Assembly (NCBI GenBank): GCA_000934455.1 | Contig: KN885996.1 | Location: forward strand, 40,496 to 104,495 | DNA: 64,000 bases | Reading direction: 5' to 3' | From: Apostichopus parvimensis | Taxonomy: Eukaryota > Echinodermata > Holothuroidea > Aspidochirotida > Stichopodidae | Shown: positions 27,101-39,100 of the stretch, one piece after another | Position numbering within the stretch: position 1 is the stretch's first letter | Layout of the letters: every line of letters begins with the position of its first letter | Translations under genes and position numbers: made by a program | Notes under the pieces: generated by a model | What the model was told of the DNA's origin: nothing | Databases searched by the model: none | What the model saw: the letters and a program-made list of their open reading frames with translations, nothing else

Positions 27101-30100
27101 TTGTTCTCAGATTGTCATTTTGGACACTCACCTTCACCTCGACGGTGTTTTCCATAGTTAACTTTCTTGTATGAATTTGCATATGTACACTTGTGTTACA
27201 CGTTACAGGTTATATTCTTTCTCATTTCCACTTAAGTGCAGTCAGTAGATTCCCAAGTAGGTGCCAACCACATCCGCGTGGTCTACAAATAATTAACGAT
27301 TAAATCACATTGGAGTTGCATATTTGACATATGTGTAGAAGCATGTTCTAGAAGTTTTCTTAACCTTCTAGACAATAACACACAAATATCAAAACTAGAA
27401 TATCAATTTCTCAGAAAGCCAGCTTTTAAATAAACTATGACTTTTATCTAAGAACGGAGTGGAGTTCAATAGATAACGGTTGCTGCATAGGATTATTGAT
27501 TAGATGTAGTACACTAAAAATTTGTAAACTTACTTTATATAATTGAGAGTGAGAACAGACGACAGAACGCCTTCCAGTAATACATTAAACAATTTAGTAA
27601 TATCTTCAGGCTGGCTGCAAGTGAAGTAAATGATTTGCGGAATAAATTAATTCCATGTTATTACAAGACACTAACTTCATCAAACACTGAATATATTAAG
27701 TCGTTATGCAGCACAATTAATGTGTAATCTTAAATCATTCATGCAACGTAAATTTATCTTGCAATATTAAGGGATTATATTACCACATGATTTACATTGA
27801 CAGGGAATAGTGGTAAACAGAGATAAAGAAATTGCCGAAATGAAAGTAAGTACTCACCATTTAAATGACACATTTTAAGTACTCGAGAAAAATGGTTTAT
27901 TGTATCGTGCTTTAAGCAATGAAAAAAAACCGAAAGAAAACAGGACGGGCGTCATATGTAACTGGATCAATTTTAAATTTTAGTTATTTTATTTCTTTTC
28001 CTTTATTTTTGCTCTATTGTAACTGTTAACTGCAATCGGTTTACAATTAGCCATCATTATCTTAGTGAAATATCACTGTTTCGATTCCACATTTAAGAAT
28101 TCATGGGAAACTTTAGGATATCATATCGTTTGCATTGAGAGCAAACCGAAAGAACCAAAGACGAATGTAATACGTAACCGATTAAATTTCCTTCTAGTCA
28201 GGTCAAATGAAAATGTTATTTTCAGAGAAACATTTTGGACACTTACCACCTCGACGGTGTTTTCAAAAGTTAACTTTCTTGTATGAATTTGCATAATTAT
28301 GTACACTTATGTTACTCTTGAACAGCTCATCCTTTTGTGATATATTTAAATGTAAATTATTCAGGCAGATATTACACATTTTCCGAAGTCATCCCTGCTT
28401 GGGGAGCTAAGTACGCTTTGGTTTTTCAAGAAGGTCAGCACACAATTATATCGGAGGGGATACTTTTTTTGCGGACTTCCTGTATAATTTCATCCCTCTA
28501 TTCGTTTAAATTCCATGTATCATTCCCTGATTACAGCTCAAGGAAGAGGGAGTGTGCCGAGGGGGTAAATGGGGATAAAAGTATTGATGGATGAATTCCT
28601 TCCAAGCGTTTCTACATGAAATGTTAAGTAGTCCAGCGAATAGCTTGTTCTTGATGTCCATTCCACAGGTAAAAACGGAGAATAACGAAAGACAATTAAT
28701 CAGGCAAGAAGAACAAATATCCAGCTTAAAGGTTATATTTCTTTTTCCAAATATCTATAAAATATCATTTCTTTATCGCTATGGAGAAAATGCAGCATCC
28801 TTAGTGAATTAACCCAAAGATGGGCCAATGCAAATGATCCTTGCAAGACGCAAGATAATCCGAGCGTTTTAAAATCGTAGTTAACTGAAAGTAAAATCAT
28901 AACTTAGTAAGAACTAAATAATTAACTTTCAAATTAAACATGCTTAAAACATTAATCGAATAATTCGATGTAGTTTACTAACAAGGAAACCTTTGCTAAC
29001 ATATAATTTTATACTTGAGTGTGAAAACAGACGACTAAACGTCTTCCAGAAATGTTTTCACAGATTCAGCACAAACTGATATGGGAGAGAACGTTTATAT
29101 ATTTCGCATTTCCAGCCTCATTTCCTCCATCTGTTCGTTTTGGTTCCTCCCTATTTCCCTGAAGACAACTGAAACAAGAGGGAATGAGTCGAGGGGGTAT
29201 TTGGGTTAAAATTATATATGAACTAACTCATTCCAAGCAATCCCACCTTTAATGTTAAGTAGTATACTGTATAGCCTGTTCTGAATGTTCCTTCCTCAGG
29301 CGAAAGAAGAGAATAACGAAAAAGAACTAACGGAGCAAAAGGAAGAAATATCCAGCTTAACGGTAAGATTATTTCTTCATTCAAGTAGATATAAAATGGA
29401 ATTTAGTTTCTTTTAGAACATTAAACTACCTAAGATAAAAGATGACTTTTATCTAAGAACGGAATAGAGTTCAATAGATAACGGTTGCTTCAAAGGATGA
29501 ATGATTAAATGTAGTACACTAAACATTTGTTAACTCATTTGTTATATTTGAGAGTAGAATAGACGACATAAAGCATTACAGGTATGCATTAAAAATTAGG
29601 AATATCTTCACAGTGGCTGCAAGTGAAATCAATGAGTTTGCCGAATAAATTAATTCCATGATATTACAAGACACTAGCTTCAACAAATACTGAATATATT
29701 AAAGTCGTTATATAGCACAATTAATGTTTTATCTTAAGTCATGCATCAATGTAAATTAATCTTGTATATTAGGTCATAATATTACCACACGATTTATATT
29801 GACAGGGAAACGTGGTAAAGAAAGATACAGAAATTGCCGAAATGAAAGTAAGTACTCACAATTTCAATGACACTTTTTTAGTACTCAACAAAAAGGTTTA
29901 TGGTATCATGCTTTAAGCAATGAACGTAACTTAAAGACAAAAAGACGGGCGTCATACGTAACTGGATAAATCTTATGGTAACTGACTTACTTTTATTAAT
30001 GTTATTCTTCTTTCTGCTCTCTTTAAGCAGTTAACTGTAAACGTTTCACAAGTAGCCATCATTATCTTATTTTAAATGTTATAATAGTTTAGCCTACGGA

Positions 30101-33100
30101 AGCTTTTTTTACTATGCATTTTCTTCTAACAAGGAACGTTGAAAACAAAGATAAAGAAATAAGAGAAGAAAAGTTAACATTGTCGGCTTGAAAAAGAAAT
30201 CTCACTGATTCAATGACACATTTTAGAATTCATGGGAAACTGCGGATATCATATCGTTTGCATTGAAAGCAAACCGGTAGAACCAAAGACGAATGTAATA
30301 CGTAACCGATTAAATTTCTTTCTAATGAGGTCAAATGAAACTGTTATTCTCAGAGTGTCAGTGTGGACACGTATCACCTCGACGATGTTTTCAAAAGATA
30401 ACTTTCTTGTATTAAATTTGCATATGTACACTTATGTTACACTTTAACAGCTCAACCTTTTGTGAAAATTATAAATGTAAATCATCAAGGGTCAGATACA
30501 CATTATCGAAGTCATTCGCTGCTTGATGAGCCACGTACGCTTTGGTTTTTCAAGAAGGTCAGCACAAATTTATATGGGAGGATACTTTTTTGCGGACTTC
30601 CTTCCTTATTTCCTCTTCTTATTCGTTTAAATTACATGTATGATTCCTTGACTACAGCTGAAGGAAGAGGAAAGTTGCGGGGGGGGGGGGGGGGGTTTAT
30701 TGGGGATAAAAGTATAAAAGAGATACCGCATGAAATGTTAAGTAGTCTAGTGAATAGCTTGTTCTTGATGTTCATTCCACAGATTAAAATGGAGAATAAC
30801 GAAAAACAAATAACCAAGCGAGAAGAAGAAATATCCATCTTAAAGGTTATTATATTTCTTCTTCAAAATAGCTGTAATATGGAAATTTAATAACCGCTAT
30901 GGAGAAAATGCAGCATCTCATTAAAATGCAAAGATAGGACAATGCAAATGATCCATGCAATACGCAAGAAAAACATGGCGTTTTAAAATCGAAGTTAACT
31001 GAAAGTGAAATAATAACCTAGTAACTACTAAATAATTAACATTCAAATAAAACATGTATAATAGAAAAATTAAATGAGTTATTCGATGTAGTTCACTAAG
31101 AAAAAATGAAGTCTTATAATTTGTATTAGTGAGTAAGAACAGACGACTAAACGTTTTCCGCGAATGTTTTGCAAAAATGTCAGCACAAATTCGCATTTCC
31201 TGCCTCATTGCCTCCCTCTGTACGCTTTGCCCCCCCCCCCCCCAACCCCACCCCTTCTTCCCCGAAGACAGCTGAAGGAAGGGGGAATGAGTCAAGGGGG
31301 TAATTGTTGTAAAATTATCGATGGATGACCTCATTCCAAGCGAATCCACATTTAATGTAGTCTACGGAATAGCCTGTTCTGAATGTTCCTTACTCAGACG
31401 AGAGAGGAGGATAACGGAAAACAAATAACGAAGCAAAAGAAAGAACTATCCAGCTTAAGGGTGAGTATATTTCTTCTTCCAAGTAGCTATAAAACGGATT
31501 TTAATATTTTAGAACATTTAACTACATAAGACGAACAATGCAAATGATCCTTACACAAACAATTTCAAGGCGTTAAGCGTAGTCAACTGAAAGTAAAATC
31601 ATAACTTACCACGTGATTTATATTGACATGGAGGAGTGGAAAACAAAAATATTGAAATTGCCGGAAAGAAAGAAAGTACTCACTATTTCATGACACATTA
31701 TTAGTTCTCATGAAAAGGTTTATGGTATCGTGCTTTAAGCAATGAAAGTAAACTAAAAGAAAACAGGACGGGCGTCATACGTAACTGGATAAATCTCATT
31801 TTAATAGAATGACTTCTCTTTATTTTATTCTTACTTTGGCTCTGTTGCAACTGTTAACTGCAAACGTTTTACAAGCAGCCATCATTATCTTAGTTTGAAT
31901 GTATAATAGTATAACCTATGGAAGATTTCTTTACTTCGCATTTTCTTCTAACATGGAAATTTTGAAAACAAAGATAAAGAAATGAGCGAAGAAAAGTAAA
32001 TATTTTGGCTTGAATGTGAAATCTCGCTGATTCGATGGTAATGTGGCGAATATCGCCTTGAGCTCGGTAGAGATGGTATTGTCGTTACCCTGGGGAAATT
32101 ATTTGGTAGGCAAATTCGGAAGCCGTGCCCCAAGAAGCTTCACATAAATAAGTAGTTCAAACGTTGTGTTGATTTCAAGATGATTTATTATCTCCGTGAC
32201 AATTAAAAGTTTAATTAAAACGCTTTAAAATGATTTCAAGATTACTATTTGCAAACAAATATGTATTCATTATATTGTCATCACGATGATCGTTAGCTCT
32301 GGTTGATTCCTTTTCCAGAAATAATTTGCCTCTTTAAAAACTGCTCAGAGGTTGCAACGCTTTAGGTCACACATGATGGAGCATCTGATCCGTGATTAAG
32401 TCAATATTAACTACTTCGGAACGTCATTACTATTTATCAATCTATCACTGAATGAATCAATCATGGGTAAGAAAGAAAACAAAACGTGGTCCTAAGTTTT
32501 GGTTATGTTTTTCTTTGTCTGAAAATACGGGCTCTTAAACTAGACGTGTGAAAATGGACCGACACATTTGTAATGTATTTCTTTATTCGGGAATCGTGGG
32601 AATCAACAAGGGGAAACTAGAAGGTCATAAGTGCAAAGGGTTACATACTTTGAAGGAGTTTGAAAGGAACTTAAAGGAGGTATCATATCACTTCATGGAA
32701 CGATAGCACATTTTAGTATCTACGGGAAGCTTTAGGATATCATTACGTTTGCATTGAAAGCAAACCGAAAGAACCAGAAAATGAGTGCAATACATAACCT
32801 ATTTAATTTCTTTGAAATAAGTTCAAATGAAACAAAAGTTAATGAAACCGTTATTCTCAGTGTCATTTTGGACACTTATCACCTTGATTCAAAGTCATTT
32901 CTTGTATTACAATACGCGAGAAAATCAGAGCGTTTAAAAATCGAAGTTAACTGAAAGTAAAATGATAACTTAGTATCACTAAATAATTAACTTTCAAATA
33001 AAACATCCGTAAAAAATGAATTGATTGAATCAATTTAATTCACTATCAAAACACAAAAAGAATTGTTAACTGATTTGAGAGTGAGAACAGACGACTAAAC

Positions 33101-36100
33101 GTCTTCCATGGATGTTTTGCAAGAGTGTCAGCACAAATTGATATGGGAGAGAACGTTTGCATATTTATTTCGCATTTCCTACCTCATTAACTCCATCTAT
33201 TCGCTTTCGTTCCTCCATACTTCACTGAAGACAACTGAAGGAAGAGGGAATGAATCCAGTGGGTAATTGGGGATAAAAGTATAGATAGATGACCATCCAA
33301 GCGATTAAACATTTAATGTAAAAGAGTCTGCTGTTTAGCCTGTTCTGAATGTTCCTTCCTCAGGGGAAAGAGGAGAAGAACGAAAAACAAATAACGGAGC
33401 AAAAGGAAGAAATTATTAAGTTAAGGGTAAGTAAATTATCTTCTTCCAAGTAGTTATAAAATGGAGAAATGCAAACGTCCTTAGAATATTATAATGCATA
33501 AGGGTTAATGCAAATGATCCTTGCAATAGGCAAACAAAATCAGAGCGTTTAAAGAACGAAGTAAACTGAAAGTAAAATCATAACATATTAAGTAACAACT
33601 TAGTAATTAACTTTCAAGTAAACCTTGCGATAACAGATTCGCGACTGGAACTATAGGTATATTGATTGATCTAAATGTTGGTTTAGGTGTACAATTTATA
33701 TTTTTTTAGATTGATAATTAATTATATCATTTTGGAAATGCACATAACGTCCATAAGAGCATTTGATGTTCTGTGCCATTATAATATGTTAAGTGCAGCC
33801 AATAAATTCAAAGTAAGCACTACCCACATATGTGTGGTCTACACAAGATTTTCGATTAAATCAGATTCACTAAAACAAATTGAGAGTGAGAACAGATGAG
33901 TAAACGTCTTTCCGGCATGCGTTATAACTTAAAATTTAATATATAGATGGATGAACTCATTCCAAGCGTTTCCATATTAAATAGTGTAGTGAATAACCTG
34001 TTCTGGGTATTACTTCCACAAACGACAAAGGAAAATCAAGAAGACCACATAATGAAGCAAGACAAAGAAATAACCAGAGTAAAGGTTGATATGAAGTTCA
34101 ATGTGTCATTTTGGACACTTATCACTTCGACGGTGTTTTCAAAAGTACATTTTCTTGTATTAAATTGCATGAGTACACTTATGTCACACGTTAACAGCTC
34201 AAACTTTTGTGATGTATAAAAATTGTAAATCATTAAGGCAGATATTACACATTTTCGAAGTCATCCCCTGCTTGGGGAGCCACGTACGCTTTGGCTTTTA
34301 TGAGTGTCAGCACACATTTATATGGGAGGATACATTTATTGATTGTTCCACTTCTTACCTCATTGTATCCATCAATTCGTTTTAATTATGTTATAATATT
34401 ATAGCATATGAAAGGAAATATTATCAGCTTGAAAGTAAAATATCACTGTTTCGATGGAACATTTGAGTATTCATTTGAAGTTTTAGGATATCAGTTATTT
34501 TGCATTTAAAGCAATCGAACGAACCAAAAACGAGTGCAATACATAACCGATGAAATTCTTTCTAACGAGTTCAAATGAAACAGAAGTTTAAGGTACTGTT
34601 ATTCTCAACGTGCCATAGTGCACACTTATCTCCTTGACGGTGTTTTGAAAAATTAACTTACATGTATAATTAATAAGAGAAAATATTACGGGGAACGAGC
34701 CTAACCATGGCAGGCTAAACACGTCGCTCTTTGTAGTGTGTGGAATTAGTCTAATTCTACCTTTGAAAGGAGAATCTTGTATCCAGGTAGTTACTTACCG
34801 GTATTTTATCACAATTCCTAGTAAAAGACCACCAAATATCGACTTAATCTTCGTTATCTCATTCTCGTGCCCAATGTGCACCAAGCGACCTATTGCGTTA
34901 CACGATGTTGGATCCTGAGAACATTGATGACCAAAGTGACGCAGATATACGAAACTGGATATAATATATTAGATGGATGAACTCATTCCAAGCGATTCCA
35001 TATTATATTTTAAATGTTTAGTGAATAACCTGTTCTGGATATTCCTTCCACAGACGACAAATGAAAATAAAGAAAAACACATAATGAAGCAAGACGAAGA
35101 AATAACCAGAGTAAAGGTTAGACGATATCTTCTTCCAAATAACTATCAAATGGAATTTTCTTACCGCCATGGAGAAAATGCAAAAGTACTTAGTGAGTTA
35201 TACTGCATGAGGGGACAATGCAAATGATTCTTGCAATACGAAAGCAAAATCAGTGCGTTTGAAAATGGTAGTCAGCTGAAAGTAAAATCATAACTAGTAA
35301 GTAACAGCTTTGTAATTAACTATCAAATAATTCATACGAAAGAAGATTTGTGACTGAAGCTATATTTATTTATGTAAACATTAATTTTGGTTTACAATAG
35401 ATAATTGTTTAAACCCATCATTAATTACGATAAGATGTAGGACAGTACCCATTACGTCCATAGGAGCAGGTTATGTTCTGTACCATTTCCACTTTTAGGT
35501 GCAGCCATTAGATTTACAAGTAAGTACCACCAATATGTGTGTGGTCTTCAAATGATCAACGAATAAATTAGGTTCACTTAAAAAAATGAAAGTGAGAACA
35601 GACGAGTAAACGTCTTCCCGGAATGCGTTATAATTTTATATATAATATATAGATGGATTAACTCATTCCAAGCGATTCCATTTCAAATGTTAAACAGTCT
35701 AGTCAATAATCTGTTATGGATATTCTATCCACAGACGACAGAGGCAAATAAGGAAGAAAAAATAATGAAGCAAGACAATGAAATATCCAGATTAAAGGTT
35801 GGTATATATCTTCTTCCAAGTAGCTATAAAATATAATTTCCTAACCACCGTGGAGAAAAACCAATAATCCTTCGAATATTATACTGTATGAAAGGAAAAT
35901 CCAAACGAATCTTGCAATACACTAGCAAATGACAAGCGTTTGAAAAACAAAGTTAAAATGAAGGTAAACTCAAAACTTTGTAACAACTTTAAAGTAAAAA
36001 TGTACAATGTATAATTATTTAGACCCATCATGATTTCTGACAAGTTTTAAGACATAACACATTACATCCATAAGTGCAGGTTATATTCTGTACCATTTGT

Positions 36101-39100
36101 ACTGTTAACGAAATGACCATTTCAGCCTCAGTGGCTCATTTATGAAATGGCTCTAGTACACCAATTCTGGTAATAGATAATTCAGTACACCGATTCTAGT
36201 AATATATACTTCTATTACACCGATTATGCCTTAATACGTTACATCATAAGCATAATAACCATGGTTCTTGAAATTTAAGAAAACACACCTGGGTGGTCTC
36301 AAATAACACGTTGGAAGTGCATTACCATTAATTAAGGTACATATGGTTTTTGATTTGGTAATGCATTATAATGCATGTAATGTATTAGTAATAAATAACC
36401 AGTGAAAACCATAGGGGTTGACTTAGACTGATATCATCTTCAAAATGACATGACAAGATCATTTTAAACTTTGAACATAAAGTTGCATATCTGACATATG
36501 GTTCGATGCCTGTACTAAATTGTTTTTCAATCTTCTGGACAATGAAACACAAAGATCGAAAGAAGAAAATCAAATGAAATACCAACTTTATCAGAAATCC
36601 ATGCTTTTAAATAAACTATTGCTTTTACTTAAGAACGGAATGGAGTTCAATAGATAACGGTTGCTGCAATGGATAAATAGTTAATATAGCCCACTGAAAA
36701 TCTGTAAATTTATTTTGTTATATTTGAGAGTAAGAACAGACGACTAAACGTCTTCCAGGAATGAAAAAAAAAATGTCAGGAATTTCTTCAGGGTGGCTAA
36801 AATTGAAGTTAAGGAGTACGCCGAATAAATTAATCCCATAAAGTTAGAGGACACCAGCTTCCTCAAATAATGAATATATAAAGTCCTTGTGCAGCACCAT
36901 TAATATGTTATCTTAAATCATACATGCAACGTCAATTCATTTTGTTATATCAAGTCATTATATACCTCATGGTTTACATTGACAGGAAGAACTGCACAAC
37001 AGATACAGAGAAATTGCCGTTAATTTTGGTGTACAATGGATAATTGTTTAAGCCCATAATTAATTACGATAAGATGTAGGACAGCACCCATTACGTCCAT
37101 AGGAGCAGGTTATGTTCTGTATCATTTCCACTTTTAAGTGCAGCCAATATTTTTCCAAGTAAGCACCACCCACATGTGTGTGGTCTTCAAATGATCAACG
37201 AATAAATTATGTTCACTTTAAAAATGAAAGTGTGAACAGACGAGTAAACGTCTTCCCGGGATGCGATATAATTTGTTTAAATATAATATGTAGATGTATT
37301 AACTCATTCCAAGCGATTCCATCTCAAATGTCGAATAGTCTAGTCAATAATCTGTTATGGATATTCCATCCACAGACGACAGAGGCAAATAAAGAAGAAA
37401 AAATGATGAAGCGAGACAAAGAAATATCCAGATTAAAGGTTGGTATATATCTTCTTCCAGTTAGCTTTAGAATGGAATTTCCTAACCACCGTGGAGAAAA
37501 ACCAATAATCCTTCGAATATTCTACTGTATGAAAGGAAAATCCAAACGATTCTTGCAGTGCACTAGCAAAGGCCGAGCATTGAAAAACGAAGTTCAATGA
37601 AAGTAAACTCAAAACTATGTAACAAGTTGAAAATAAAACAGGTGTTTGATGTACAATGTATAATTTTTTAGACCCATCATGATTTCTGTTTGTTTTAAGA
37701 CATAACACATTACATCCATAAGTGCAGGTTATATTCTGTACCATTTCTACTGTTAACGAAATGACCATTTAAGCCTCAGTGGCCCCTTTATGAAAATGAC
37801 TCTAGTACACCGATTCTGGTAATAGATAATTATAGTACACCGATTGTGCATTAATTCATTACATCAGAAGCATAATAACAATGGATCTTGAAAATTAAGA
37901 AAACCACACGTAGATGGTCTCAAATAACATGTTGGAAGTGCAATACCAAAACTTAAAAGGCATATGCTATTTGATTTGGCAATGTATTATAATGCATACA
38001 ATGTATTATAATTAGTACTGAATAACCAGTGACAACCATAGGGGTTGACTTAGAACTGATATCATCTTCAAAATAACATGACAAGATCATTTCCAACTTT
38101 GATATATAAAGGTGCATATCTGAGATTTATGGGTCGATGCCTGTACTAGTTTTTTACTAAAATCTTCTGGACAATGATACAAAAAGATCAAAAGATGAAA
38201 ATCAGATACCAACTTTAGCAGAAATTCATGCTTTTAAATAAACTATTGCTTGTACTTAAGAACGGAATGGAGTTCAATAGATAACGGTGGCTGCAATGGA
38301 TAAATGGTTAATATAGCCCACTGATAACCTGTTAATTTAGTTTGTTATATTTGAGAGTAAGAACAGGCTACTAAATGTCTTCCAGGAATGAAATAACAAG
38401 TTCAGGAATATCTTCAGGGTGGCTTCAATTGAAGTTAATGAGTACGCCAAATAAATTAATTCCATAAAGTTAGAGGACACCAGCTTCATCAAATAATGAA
38501 TATATAAAGTCCTTGTGCAGCACCATTAATATGTTATCTTAAATCATACATGCAACGTCAATTCATTTTGTTATATCAAGTTATTATATACCTCATGGTT
38601 TACATTGACAGGAAGAACTGCACAACAGATACAGAGAAATTGCCGTAATGAAAGTAAGTACTCACCATTTCAATGAATCATGTTAATACTCAAGAAAAGG
38701 GTTTGTGGTTTCATGTTTTAAGCAAAGAAAGGAAACTGAAAGAAAAGGGACGGGCGATATACGTAGCTGGATAAAATTTTAAAATGAATTATTTTGCTAT
38801 ATTTTATTCGTCTTTTTGCTGTTTGAGCAGTTAACTGTAAACGTTTGGCAAGTAGCCAACATTATCTTATTTAAAATGTTATAATGTTATAGCCTATGAA
38901 GGTTTCTTAACTATGCATGTTCTTCTAATATGGATAAGTTAAAAAACAAAGATCAATAAATAAGAGAAAGGAAAGTAAATATTTATATAACCGATTAAAT
39001 TTGTTTCTAATGATTTCAAATGAAACATAAGTTAATGAAACTCCTTGACGGTGTTTTGAAAAGTTTACGAGTCTAACCATAGTGGGCTTTACACGCCGCT

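Larger units (their letters stand above)
14300..38400 (+). promoter_or_regulatory. Conserved intronic element upstream of A, C and D cassettes (about 20 copies)
   Basis: A motif of the form GTGAGAACAGACGAGTAAAC followed by GTCTTCCCGGAATG recurs in most array introns, e.g. near 15658, 17789, 18493, 21752, 22453, 29026, 33090, 35596, 37236. AGACG and CGTCT can pair around a 6-nt loop. It lies at fixed distances before exons: about 131-143 nt for A, about 240-250 for most D, about 260-275 for C. B introns lack it. Its conservation may be regulatory or simply shared descent. Confidence 0.6.

Noticed and set aside
30462-30890. 142-codon plus-strand ORF spanning cassette B4
   Set aside because: It is cassette B4 plus run-on translation of intron through the G run. 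The same holds for many 60-140 codon ORFs across 15-38 kb; the real coding unit is the 63- or 42-nt exon.
30921-31349. 142-codon minus-strand ORF
   Set aside because: Antisense to the array intron and C run; a GGGWGGGG peptide stretch shows it is an artefact of the homopolymer.
15801-38653. CRISPR array or satellite DNA explanation for the periodic repeats
   Set aside because: The repeats are exons with splice sites and phase conservation separated by hundreds of bases of related intron; this fits neither CRISPR spacing nor simple satellite.
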